Positions 13,728 through 20,134 of a stretch of 20,134 nt of DNA are shown here, piece after piece. Each line of letters opens with the position of its first letter. The first letter of the stretch is position 1. A model generated the notes under the pieces. That model searched no databases. It was not told where the DNA came from and saw nothing but the letters and a program-made list of their open reading frames with translations. A program made the position numbers and the translations under genes. The DNA is from an uncultured Moraxella sp. (GTDB lineage: Bacteria > Pseudomonadota > Gammaproteobacteria > Pseudomonadales > Moraxellaceae), in assembly GCA_916720335.1 (NCBI GenBank), contig CAKAQU010000014.1, positions 1-20,134 of the forward strand. The letters are read 5' to 3'.

Positions 13728-15935
13728 TTAATTACTGTTAGTTTCCCCCAAATTGTTTAAATGTTCGTGTAAGATTTTACGCAGTTCTTTAACGGTTTGG
13801 GGGTTTTCATGTAGGCTATGATTGCCTTTGAGGATAATTTCACGTACCGCACCATCTAAATGTGAACTTTTGTAAGGTACTATCCCATCTGATAAATTCG
13901 TCATGCGCATTTTTTCAAGCGTTGTTAAAGAATTTATGTCTTGATTTGTTGGGTTTAATGATTTTTTGGCGTGATTGCCCATAATATTGTAATAATGAAC
14001 GTTTTTGTCAATTTCGATGTTTGCAGTCAGCTGCATAAATGCTGAGCGGTCAGACAGCTGACTGGCACCATTTTGCAGATATAATGCCGCAAAATTATCA
14101 TGTTTCAGGGTTTTTTCGTCATCAGAACCCGCCATGGCAACAATGTTTTTAGTTAAACTGATGGGTAGGCGAATGATACGTCTTGCTAATAATGTAAACC
14201 AACGTTCAGCATAATCTGTACCGCGAAAGGGGCTGGAGATAAATACTGCCGTATCTACCTGAGGTAGAGATTGCAAAACAAAACGGTTATTTAATTCAAT
14301 ATGATAATTTTGTTTCAGTAGTTTTTGTGCCTGCTCAATCGTGGTTTGTGAGGGATGATTATTATTGGTAGAATTGCTACTGATATTTAGTGTGTCCAAT
14401 TTCCCTAAAAGATTGTCATTTGATACCATCATTCTAGAAATTACCCCGCCCATACTATGCCCAATTAAGACGCTGTTTTTACTAGCAGGATTTTTGCCAT
14501 CGGGGTCTGAAAAATGATACGCCGCTTCAATCAACGACTGTATTTGATAGCGGTTCTCTAACATGGGTAAATTGGTGGCATAAAAAATTTGCCAAACCTG
14601 GTAATGCTGACGTAAAACAGGGTCAGCAAGTAGATTGTTAGTTAAATTTAGCCAAGTCGCTGGACTTGATGCCAGACCATGCACCATAATAACCACCTTT
14701 TTATTTGGATTATAAGGTTCCAACATAAACAGTTCAGGCAGCATCATATCTTGTTTTTTTAGCATATTTGTAATGCCAGCTTGACTTAGATGATTTTCAT
14801 CAAGCCATTGAGAATAGCCCGCCGAAAAATTGGCGGCTAGCGGATAATTTTTACCCAATATATCAATGTATTGATGTTGATAAGGGTTGAATAAATAAAT
14901 ATTAGTTTGATGACTATTTAAAACATCGTTTAAATTTTGACCAAATGGAATTGCCACTGCTGTTAAAAGTATGTTGCCCATAGAGTGAATGCGGCTTTTT
15001 AAATCGTCATAATCATAAACGGGGGTATGATTTTTAACATTTAAAACGTAACGATTTTCAAGCACGCCAACGTAGCCCACACCAATACCTTGTCGGGTGC
15101 TGGTGGTTTGAAGACTTTTCATGCGTTTATCATATGCTGAAATTAAATCCGATAAAGAGTTTTCTTGTTGTTGCAGTTTGTCTAATAAAAAAGCATCATT
15201 CTCCAGATATAAATTAATTGTATTTTCTGGTATTTGATAGCGACTAACTTGCAATTGACCGTATGGGTTTTGGTTTTTTACATCCCAGTTCTGACTTTTT
15301 ATGGCAGTAACATAATCGGTATCTTTTTGTTTATAAATTTCATAAATTAATGAATTGATTGCTAAATGATATAAATCTTGGGTCTTGATATCATTTTCTT
15401 GAACAAAATCACTATCGGTATTTTTTCCAGTTAATTGGTCGTAAAATAAATAACCATAACTGTAATTTAATGTTTTAATTAATGCATGTTTATGATGGTT
15501 TAAACAAATATATTTTGCATTGTTCTTTAAATGAGTTTCATAAGTATGATTTAATGTGTTTTTATAATTTGAATGAATTGGTTCTCTATCCGTATATTTG
15601 CAGTCATCTTGTTTGATTAAATGGTCAGCATAAGCGTAATAAAGTTCACTTAATAATGCTAATTTATTTTTATCTACATTATCATCATCTGTCAAAAAAA
15701 GACCATTAACTTCCATTAAACAATCATGAAAGTTTGCCATGCATTGCTTTTGGGTTAAGCCAGCGGACAATAAGATGGAAGCTGTGTTTAAGCTTACTTT
15801 ATTAGAAGTGGAAATATTGGTGCGATTTTTACTGATGATTTCAGATTGCTCAGATTTATTTAATAATAGCGACTGACAACCAGACAAAACAAATAACAGT
15901 GATAAAATAACGGATAGGTAAATAAATTTAATCAT
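13728..15935 (-). CDS. Lipoprotein alpha/beta hydrolase (putative esterase/lipase)
   Basis: A 735-residue protein with a lipoprotein signal peptide (hydrophobic 3-17, lipobox LSGC, acylated Cys20), so it is expected to be membrane-anchored outside the cytoplasm. Residues from about 410 form an alpha/beta hydrolase: oxyanion-type IMVHG (416-420), nucleophile elbow GHSMG with Ser494, and likely acid and base in SDGIVP (Asp683) and GNHSLH (His706). The first ~370 residues are Asn/Lys/Tyr-rich and match no domain I recognise. The substrate is unknown; an ester or acyl lipid is inferred from the fold only. The ATG at 15933-15935 lacks a good ribosome binding site, but the signal peptide fixes it. 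It lies 25 bp downstream of the small membrane protein gene on the same strand, so the two are probably co-transcribed. Confidence 0.85.
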   Translation of the reverse strand: MIKFIYLSVILSLLFVLSGCQSLLLNKSEQSEIISKNRTNISTSNKVSLNTASILLSAGLTQKQCMANFHDCLMEVNGLFLTDDDNVDKNKLALLSELYYAYADHLIKQDDCKYTDREPIHSNYKNTLNHTYETHLKNNAKYICLNHHKHALIKTLNYSYGYLFYDQLTGKNTDSDFVQENDIKTQDLYHLAINSLIYEIYKQKDTDYVTAIKSQNWDVKNQNPYGQLQVSRYQIPENTINLYLENDAFLLDKLQQQENSLSDLISAYDKRMKSLQTTSTRQGIGVGYVGVLENRYVLNVKNHTPVYDYDDLKSRIHSMGNILLTAVAIPFGQNLNDVLNSHQTNIYLFNPYQHQYIDILGKNYPLAANFSAGYSQWLDENHLSQAGITNMLKKQDMMLPELFMLEPYNPNKKVVIMVHGLASSPATWLNLTNNLLADPVLRQHYQVWQIFYATNLPMLENRYQIQSLIEAAYHFSDPDGKNPASKNSVLIGHSMGGVISRMMVSNDNLLGKLDTLNISSNSTNNNHPSQTTIEQAQKLLKQNYHIELNNRFVLQSLPQVDTAVFISSPFRGTDYAERWFTLLARRIIRLPISLTKNIVAMAGSDDEKTLKHDNFAALYLQNGASQLSDRSAFMQLTANIEIDKNVHYYNIMGNHAKKSLNPTNQDINSLTTLEKMRMTNLSDGIVPYKSSHLDGAVREIILKGNHSLHENPQTVKELRKILHEHLNNLGETNSN

Positions 15936-15960
15936 ATGATTAGTAGATTTTTATCAATAA

Positions 15961-16299
15961 TTATAAATTATCTTCGTTGGATGGGTTGTTATAAAAATCA
16001 TGTGCTTTATATAATAAAGCAAGTGCACTTGAATAGCAAAAAATACTAACCAAACATAAAATCATAAATCGAATGTAACTTTTATCTGTGCTGATGATAA
16101 CAGCAAATGGATTGAATGAAGTGCCTTCTCCCCAAAATAACCAATTTGTCAATATTTGCAAAACAAAACCAAAAAATACCAACTTACCTAATATTTGATT
16201 TGCCAAGTGGGGTTTTTTATGAATAACAATTAGCCCAGAGATAAAGACAATACTACTAATCAGTATTGAGATGATATATAGCATACTGTTTATCCGCAT
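15961..16299 (-). CDS. Small inner-membrane protein, function unknown
   Basis: A 112-residue protein with three likely membrane helices, at about residues 6-26, 37-54 and 78-97, joined by short polar loops and ending in a soluble acidic tail (NNPSNEDNL). I recognise no family. The ATG at 16297-16299 has no clear ribosome binding site; the in-frame ATG at 16282-16284 has GGA about eight bases upstream and would give 107 residues. A promoter with a 17-bp spacer and an extended -10 lies immediately upstream (16321-16349, minus strand). It precedes the lipoprotein hydrolase gene with a 25-bp gap, so a joint envelope role is possible but unproven. Confidence 0.65.
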   Translation of the reverse strand: MRINSMLYIISILISSIVFISGLIVIHKKPHLANQILGKLVFFGFVLQILTNWLFWGEGTSFNPFAVIISTDKSYIRFMILCLVSIFCYSSALALLYKAHDFYNNPSNEDNL

Positions 16300-16320
16300 A
16301 AATTATCACAGTTTGTGGAG

Positions 16321-16349
16321 ATATTATCATCAGCGATTTAATTATGCAA
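16321..16349 (-). promoter_or_regulatory. Promoter for the small membrane protein and hydrolase genes
   Basis: Read on the minus strand: TTGCAT (16344-16349), a 17-bp spacer, and TAATAT (16321-16326) preceded by TGA, an extended -10. Position and orientation fit transcription of the two-gene unit ending at 13728. Confidence 0.55.
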
Positions 16350-16401
16350 TTTATCAAGGAATGTAATAAACAAATTTAATAAAAAATCAGCAAAAAATTA
16401 C

Positions 16402-16430
16402 TTGTTTTTTTATCTTAATTATAGTAGAAT
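16402..16430 (+). promoter_or_regulatory. Promoter of rplU-rpmA
   Basis: TTGTTT (16402-16407) and TAGAAT (16425-16430) are spaced by 17 bp. The 30 bases upstream are very A/T-rich, resembling an UP element, as expected for ribosomal protein genes. The start would be near 16437, leaving a leader of about 78 nt. Confidence 0.7.
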
Positions 16431-16448
16431 CACGCCTTATTTTTCCTT

Positions 16449-16492
16449 GTCGTGTTCGTTATCAAGTGCTATCAAGGGATAGTCACGGCACT
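16449..16492 (+). promoter_or_regulatory. Structured 5' leader of rplU
   Basis: Two mutually exclusive folds are visible. In one, GTCGTG (16449-16454) pairs with CACGGC (16484-16489) around a hairpin GCTATC-aagg-GATAGT (16468-16483). In the other, AGTGC (16465-16469) pairs with GCACT (16488-16492) around TATC-aagg-GATA. This could be a ribosomal-protein leader used for autoregulation; no match to a known class is claimed. Confidence 0.4.
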
Positions 16493-16514
16493 ACAGGTAC
16501 ATTGGAGAGCATAA

Positions 16515-16826
16515 ATGTACGCAGTAATCAAAAGTGGTGGCAAGCAACACCGCGTAACGGTTGGCGAAACTTTAAAAGTTGAGTTATTAAAGGCTGAAGT
16601 TGGTGCTTCTATCACTGTTGAAGAAGTATTAATGGTTGTTAATGGTAGCGAGATTAAAATTGGTGAGCCTGTTGTTGTTGGTGCCAATGTTGTTGCCGAA
16701 GTGGTTAGCCATGGTCGTGGTAAAAAAGTACGTATTGTAAAACATCGTCGTCGTAAACACTACCACAAAGAGCAAGGTCATCGTCAATGGTACACTGAGC
16801 TGAAAATCACCGCGATTAACGCTTAA
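16515..16826 (+). CDS. rplU: 50S ribosomal protein L21
   Basis: L21 is a 50S subunit protein that binds 23S rRNA. The 103-residue protein has the same length as in E. coli, starts MYAVIKSGGKQHRV, and has the highly basic VRIVKHRRRKHYHKEQGHRQ region near the end. GGAG (16504-16507) lies seven bases before the ATG. It is the first gene of the rplU-rpmA operon, downstream of a clear promoter and a foldable leader. Confidence 0.98.
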   Translation: MYAVIKSGGKQHRVTVGETLKVELLKAEVGASITVEEVLMVVNGSEIKIGEPVVVGANVVAEVVSHGRGKKVRIVKHRRRKHYHKEQGHRQWYTELKITAINA

Positions 16827-16842
16827 ACTACTTACACTTATT

Positions 16843-16861
16843 GATGTCTGATTTAGACATT
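16843..16861 (+). other. Intercistronic stem-loop between rplU and rpmA
   Basis: ATGTCT (16844-16849) pairs with AGACAT (16855-16860) around gattt, extendable by a G-U pair at both ends. It ends five bases before the rpmA Shine-Dalgarno sequence (AGGAGA, 16866-16871). No T run follows, so it is more likely to affect mRNA stability or rpmA translation than to terminate. Confidence 0.5.
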
Positions 16862-16878
16862 TATTAGGAGACATTCTC

Positions 16879-17136
16879 ATGGCACATAAAAAAGCCGCAG
16901 GTTCTACTCGTAACGGTCGTGATTCAAACCCAAAAATGCTTGGTGTAAAAGTATTTGGTGGTCAAGACGTAGTTGCAGGTAACATTATTGTTCGTCAGCG
17001 TGGTACTGAATTTCATGCAGGTGCTGGTGTAGGTATGGGTAGAGACCATACTCTATTTGCTTTGACTGAAGGCGTGGTAAAATTTGAAACTAAAGGTCAG
17101 TTCGGTCGCCGTTATGTATCCGTACTAGCCAAATAA
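16879..17136 (+). CDS. rpmA: 50S ribosomal protein L27
   Basis: L27 is a 50S protein whose N-terminus reaches the peptidyl-transferase centre. The 85-residue protein begins MAHKKAAGSTRNGRDS, the standard proteobacterial start, without the cleaved extension seen in Firmicutes, and includes the family GGQDVVAGNIIVRQRGT. AGGAGA (16866-16871) is a strong ribosome binding site seven bases upstream. It is the last gene of the operon and is followed by an intrinsic terminator. Confidence 0.98.
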   Translation: MAHKKAAGSTRNGRDSNPKMLGVKVFGGQDVVAGNIIVRQRGTEFHAGAGVGMGRDHTLFALTEGVVKFETKGQFGRRYVSVLAK

Positions 17137-17162
17137 TATCAATAAGTTTTAATATTGATTTA

Positions 17163-17192
17163 AGCTCATTGTTTTTGACAGTGGGCTTTTTT
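17163..17192 (+). terminator. Intrinsic terminator of rplU-rpmA
   Basis: AGCTCATTG (17163-17171) pairs with CAGTGGGCT (17179-17187), nine pairs including two G-U, around a seven-base loop. A run of six T (17187-17192) follows. It lies 26 bp after the rpmA stop. Confidence 0.9.
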
Positions 17193-17242
17193 ATGGAAGT
17201 TAGCCAGCAAAATAACCGAGCAAAAAATTCTAGACAATACAA

Positions 17243-17270
17243 CTGAAAATCGATTAACTTATGATAAAAT
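17243..17270 (+). promoter_or_regulatory. Promoter of obg-proB-hemE
   Basis: TAAAAT (17265-17270) preceded by TGA makes an extended -10; CTGAAA (17243-17248) is a moderate -35 with a 16-bp spacer. The 11-mer TATGATAAAAT is identical to that of the mrdA promoter. Because a terminator stands upstream, this region must supply the transcript for obg. Confidence 0.6.
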
Positions 17271-17297
17271 AAAAACTTTTAGAAATTTGAGAATGTC

Positions 17298-18509
17298 ATG
17301 CGTTTTATTGATGAAGCGGTTATTAACGTCAAAGCTGGTGATGGTGGCAATGGAATTGTCAGCTTTCGCCGAGAAAAATTTATCCCCAAAGGCGGCCCTG
17401 ACGGTGGTGATGGCGGTAAGGGCGGTGATATTTATGTAATTGCTGATGATAATACCAATACACTGGTTGATTATCGTTACACCCGCAAGTTTGAAGCCAA
17501 ACGTGGTGAAAATGGACGTTCTAAAAACTGTTCAGGTAAAGGTGCCGATGATATTTATCTACACGTGCCAGTTGGTACAACCATTATTGATACCGATACG
17601 GACACTGTGATTGGTGATTTAATCAAGGTTGGTCAAAAATTTCGCGTTGCCAAGGGTGGCGATGGTGGATTTGGTAATACACGATTTAAAACCAGCACTA
17701 ACCAAGCCCCAAGAAAAGCCATCCCTGGATTTCCCGGTGAAGCTAAAAATTTAAAATTAGAGCTAAAAGTTGTTGCGGATGTGGGGCTTATTGGGCTGCC
17801 TAATGCTGGTAAATCCACGTTTATTCGTCAAGTGTCAGCGGCTCGTCCTAAAGTTGCTGATTATCCCTTTACAACACTTGTACCAAATCTTGGAGTGGTT
17901 GATGTGGGTACGCATCAATCGTTTGTAATGGCAGATATTCCTGGATTGATTGAAGGGGCATCTGATGGCGCAGGGCTTGGCATTCGTTTTTTAAAACACG
18001 TTGCACGCACCAGACGACTTTTGCATATTGTTGATGTCAAACCAATTGATGGTTCAGACCCTGTAGATAACGCTAAAATCATTTTAAATGAATTGGCGAA
18101 ATTTTCAACAGCATTATCGGAACTTCCACAAATTTTGGTATTAAATAAAATTGACCAACTCGATGATACTGAACGTTTACGCGTTTATGATGAAATTGTT
18201 CAACATTTAGGTTGGCAAGGCAAAGTATTTTTAACTTCAACTATTTCTGGGTTTGGTTTGGATGAAGTTAAGTACTATTTGATGAATGAAATTGAGCAGG
18301 AACGTCAGCGTGAAGCAGAAGATGCTGATTTTGCCAACAATCAAACACTGCGTTTTGCTAAATTGGAAGAAGAAGTTCGTCATAACAGTGAAATTCAAAA
18401 AGAAGCCTATCGTATGCGCCGCAAAGCCCAAAGAGAAGGGGTGGATTTGGACGATGATTATGATGATGACGATGATTATGATGTGGAAGTAGAATACGCT
18501 CCATATTAA
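17298..18509 (+). CDS. obgE: Obg-family GTPase (ObgE/CgtA)
   Basis: Obg is an essential GTPase involved in late 50S ribosome assembly and linked to the stringent response. The 403-residue protein has the glycine-rich Obg fold (1-158, with GGPDGGDGGKGGD), then the G domain: G1 GLPNAGKS (166-173), G2 TT in FTTLVPNLG, G3 DIPGLIEG (213-220), G4 NKID (283-286) and G5 around STIS (314-317). The C-terminus is a strongly acidic Asp/Tyr tail (from about 384), encoded by GAT/GAC-rich near-repeats. The start ATG at 17298 has GAGA upstream and gives the canonical MRFIDEA. It follows the rpmA terminator and leads a probable obg-proB-hemE operon. Confidence 0.97.
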   Translation: MRFIDEAVINVKAGDGGNGIVSFRREKFIPKGGPDGGDGGKGGDIYVIADDNTNTLVDYRYTRKFEAKRGENGRSKNCSGKGADDIYLHVPVGTTIIDTDTDTVIGDLIKVGQKFRVAKGGDGGFGNTRFKTSTNQAPRKAIPGFPGEAKNLKLELKVVADVGLIGLPNAGKSTFIRQVSAARPKVADYPFTTLVPNLGVVDVGTHQSFVMADIPGLIEGASDGAGLGIRFLKHVARTRRLLHIVDVKPIDGSDPVDNAKIILNELAKFSTALSELPQILVLNKIDQLDDTERLRVYDEIVQHLGWQGKVFLTSTISGFGLDEVKYYLMNEIEQERQREAEDADFANNQTLRFAKLEEEVRHNSEIQKEAYRMRRKAQREGVDLDDDYDDDDDYDVEVEYAPY

Positions 18510-18548
18510 TCAGTGTGGTTGATTAAATTGTTGATAAAATGGATGCAT

Positions 18549-19664
18549 ATGAAACAAAAAATCCATAGAATTGTTGTAAAAATTGGCTCATCGCTTCTAA
18601 CCAATAACGGCAAGGGACTTGACCGTACCGCTATTTATGAATGGGCAAAACAGATTGCTGAAGTGCATAAACAAGGTGTGGAAGTTGTACTTGTGTCTAG
18701 TGGAGCAATTGCCGAAGGGGTAGTGCGTATGGGACTGGCTGAACGCCCCAAAAAATTGCCAGCATTGCAAGCGTGCGCATCTATTGGTCAAATGGGTCTG
18801 ATTGAAACATGGTGGCAGGCTTTAATTCAAAGAGGTGTGCAATCATCACAAATTTTATTAACTCACGATGACCTTTCTCATCGTTCACGCTATTTAAACA
18901 TTAGCCAAACAATGAATCAGCTCATTGCTTGGCGTGTTGTACCAGTGATTAATGAAAACGATTCAATTTCCTATGGTGAAATTAAGTTTGGAGATAATGA
19001 CACCTTAGGAGCAATGGCGGCAACCATTCTTTCGGCGGATTTGTATATCATCTTGACAGACCAACAAGGTATTTTTACAGATAATCCTAGCAAAAATTGT
19101 GATGCCAAACTTATTAGCCAAGAACGTGCAATGGCGGATTATTTGTTTGATGTGGCTGGCGACGGTGGAAAATGGGGCAGTGGTGGCATGCTGACTAAGG
19201 TACGCGCTGCTAGATTGGCAGCAATGGCAAATTGTCCAACCATTATTGCTAGCGGCAAGGCAGAAAATGTCATCACGCGTTTGGTGGCAGGCGAGGCTAT
19301 CGGCACTTATCTGGCTACTGATGAAAAAGACAAATTGATTGCCAAAAAACAATGGCTTGCCGCTCATGTTCGCATGTCAGGCACATTAATTATTGATGAT
19401 GGGGCAAAACTAGCCATTTTAGATAATGGTAAATCATTATTGCCAGTTGGCGTGGTGGAGGTACAGGGCGATTTTGAGGCGGGCGATGTGGTAGAAATTA
19501 TCAGCCAAGATAAAGTAAAAGTTGCTGTTGGTCAAGTTGCATTTTCAGCAAATGATGCCAAAAAAATTACCAAACAACACACACATGAGGTGCTAGCCAT
19601 ATTAAATCTTACCGATGCCAATAAGGCAATTATGGTGCATCGTGATGATATGGCGATTTTATAA
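18549..19664 (+). CDS. proB: Glutamate 5-kinase
   Basis: ProB phosphorylates L-glutamate to L-glutamyl 5-phosphate, the first step of proline synthesis, and is usually feedback-inhibited by proline. The protein (371 residues from this start; E. coli 367) has the amino-acid kinase fold: VVKIGSSLL near the N-terminus, VSSGAIAEG, the glutamate-binding INENDSISYGEIKFGDNDTL, TDQQGIFTDNP and KWGSGGMLTKVRAA, then a C-terminal PUA domain (about residues 275-371). The frame is open to a GTG at 18513 just after the obg stop, but TGGA five bases before the ATG at 18549 and the family start MKQKIHRIVVKIG favour 18549. The ATG at 18543 is an alternative. Confidence 0.96.
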   Translation: MKQKIHRIVVKIGSSLLTNNGKGLDRTAIYEWAKQIAEVHKQGVEVVLVSSGAIAEGVVRMGLAERPKKLPALQACASIGQMGLIETWWQALIQRGVQSSQILLTHDDLSHRSRYLNISQTMNQLIAWRVVPVINENDSISYGEIKFGDNDTLGAMAATILSADLYIILTDQQGIFTDNPSKNCDAKLISQERAMADYLFDVAGDGGKWGSGGMLTKVRAARLAAMANCPTIIASGKAENVITRLVAGEAIGTYLATDEKDKLIAKKQWLAAHVRMSGTLIIDDGAKLAILDNGKSLLPVGVVEVQGDFEAGDVVEIISQDKVKVAVGQVAFSANDAKKITKQHTHEVLAILNLTDANKAIMVHRDDMAIL

Positions 19665-19688
19665 ATTAATGGACAAATAAGGTTGATT

Positions 19689-20134
19689 ATGACAATAAAT
19701 CCAAATTTCCCAGCTCTTAAAAATGACCGTTTATTGCGCGCATTAAATTTTTTACCTGTTGATACAACACCTGTTTGGATGATGCGACAAGCAGGTCGTT
19801 ATTTACCAGAATACAAACAAACACGTGCTCAAGCAGGTGATTTTTTAAGTTTGTGTAAAAATACTGATTTTGCGACCGAAGTTACATTGCAGCCTTTACG
19901 CCGTTTTGAGCTTGATGCAGCGATTTTATTTAGCGATATTTTGACTATTCCTGATGCACTTGGTTTAGGTTTGTATTTTGAAGCAGGTGAGGGACCAAAA
20001 TTTCACAAAACCATTCGTACTGAAACGGATATTGCTCATTTACCTAAAATTGATGTCGCCAATGAGCTTGATTATGTCATGCGTGCTGTTACTAGCATTC
20101 GCCATGCTCTTGCAGGTCAAGTGCCATTGTTTGG
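19689..20134 (+). CDS. hemE: Uroporphyrinogen decarboxylase HemE (partial, cut by window end)
   Basis: HemE removes four acetate carboxyls from uroporphyrinogen III to make coproporphyrinogen III in haem synthesis. The first 148 codons are present and open to the window edge. They show the N-terminal signature RQAGRYLPEY with the substrate-binding arginines, and the ILFSDIL segment with its essential aspartate. AAGG (19679-19682) lies six bases before the ATG. It starts 24 bp after proB with no promoter between, so it is probably in the obg-proB-hemE operon. The rest of the gene lies to the right of the window. Confidence 0.95.
   Translation, partial: MTINPNFPALKNDRLLRALNFLPVDTTPVWMMRQAGRYLPEYKQTRAQAGDFLSLCKNTDFATEVTLQPLRRFELDAAILFSDILTIPDALGLGLYFEAGEGPKFHKTIRTETDIAHLPKIDVANELDYVMRAVTSIRHALAGQVPLF

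Noticed and set aside
18384..18506. Asp-rich GAT/GAC repeats at the end of obg as a separate repeat element
   Set aside because: An acidic C-terminal tail is common in proteobacterial Obg proteins; the DNA repetition follows from coding for Asp.
18513..18548. GTG start for proB immediately after the obg stop
   Set aside because: It would add a non-conserved N-terminal segment; the ATG at 18549 has better spacing and the family start sequence.
19005..19367. Open frame of 120 codons antisense to proB
   Set aside because: It is opposite conserved ProB kinase motifs, with no ribosome binding site or family resemblance.
1..20134. Defence island, prophage, transposon, CRISPR array or secondary-metabolite cluster
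   Set aside because: All sizeable genes are housekeeping or envelope genes; no integrase, transposase, Cas protein, repeat-spacer pattern or tRNA-associated attachment site is visible.

Overview
This window is a dense stretch of bacterial chromosome from an AT-rich gammaproteobacterium, most likely a member of the Moraxellaceae (Moraxella/Psychrobacter/Acinetobacter group). The grounds are a System I cytochrome c maturation cluster with separate ccmH and ccmI genes, a DUF3482 GTPase, a rplU-rpmA-obg-proB-hemE order, and AT-rich codon use throughout. The family assignment is inference; no rRNA or tRNA lies in the window to anchor it. Nearly everything is core housekeeping. I see no prophage, insertion sequence, CRISPR array, tRNA or plasmid function.

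Layout, left to right. (1) 1-745: a small DUF697-like protein gene on the minus strand, then a 225-bp AT-rich spacer divergent with recJ. (2) 746-2700: recJ, ending in an intrinsic terminator whose left arm is inside the coding sequence. (3) 2749-6917, minus strand: mrdA (PBP2) -> rsmD -> GTPase/DUF3482. rsmD and the GTPase gene overlap by 44 bp, and a hairpin covers the mrdA stop codon. (4) 6918-7200: a 283-bp divergent spacer with an extended -10 promoter for mrdA, an inverted repeat and a possible 14-codon leader ORF; then a DUF445 membrane protein gene. (5) 8511-12928: ccmF-ccmG-ccmH-ccmI, translationally tight (ATGA overlaps, 8-bp gap), preceded by a cluster of GATAATC motifs forming a perfect hairpin. 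(6) 13061-13720: adk with its own clear sigma-70-type promoter. (7) 13728-16299, minus strand: a small three-helix membrane protein gene followed by a large lipoprotein alpha/beta hydrolase gene, convergent with adk and only 7 bp from it. (8) 16400-20134: rplU-rpmA with a strong promoter and a structured leader, an intrinsic terminator, then obg-proB-hemE, with hemE running off the right edge.

How the genes relate: CcmF/G/H/I work together on the periplasmic side of the inner membrane to reduce apocytochrome c and ligate haem; CcmABCDE must be encoded elsewhere. HemE makes coproporphyrinogen III for haem. RplU, RpmA, RsmD and Obg all serve ribosome assembly. PBP2 builds side-wall peptidoglycan. 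RecJ is a repair exonuclease, Adk balances adenine nucleotides, and ProB starts proline synthesis.

I did not find a convincing new multi-gene system. The points most worth a second look are regulatory or architectural: the GATAATC cluster before ccmF, alternative RNA structures before rplU, a leader ORF before the DUF445 gene, the mrdA stop-codon hairpin, the adk promoter repeats, and the unexplained N-terminal half of the lipoprotein hydrolase. No gene-free stretch exceeds 300 bases.
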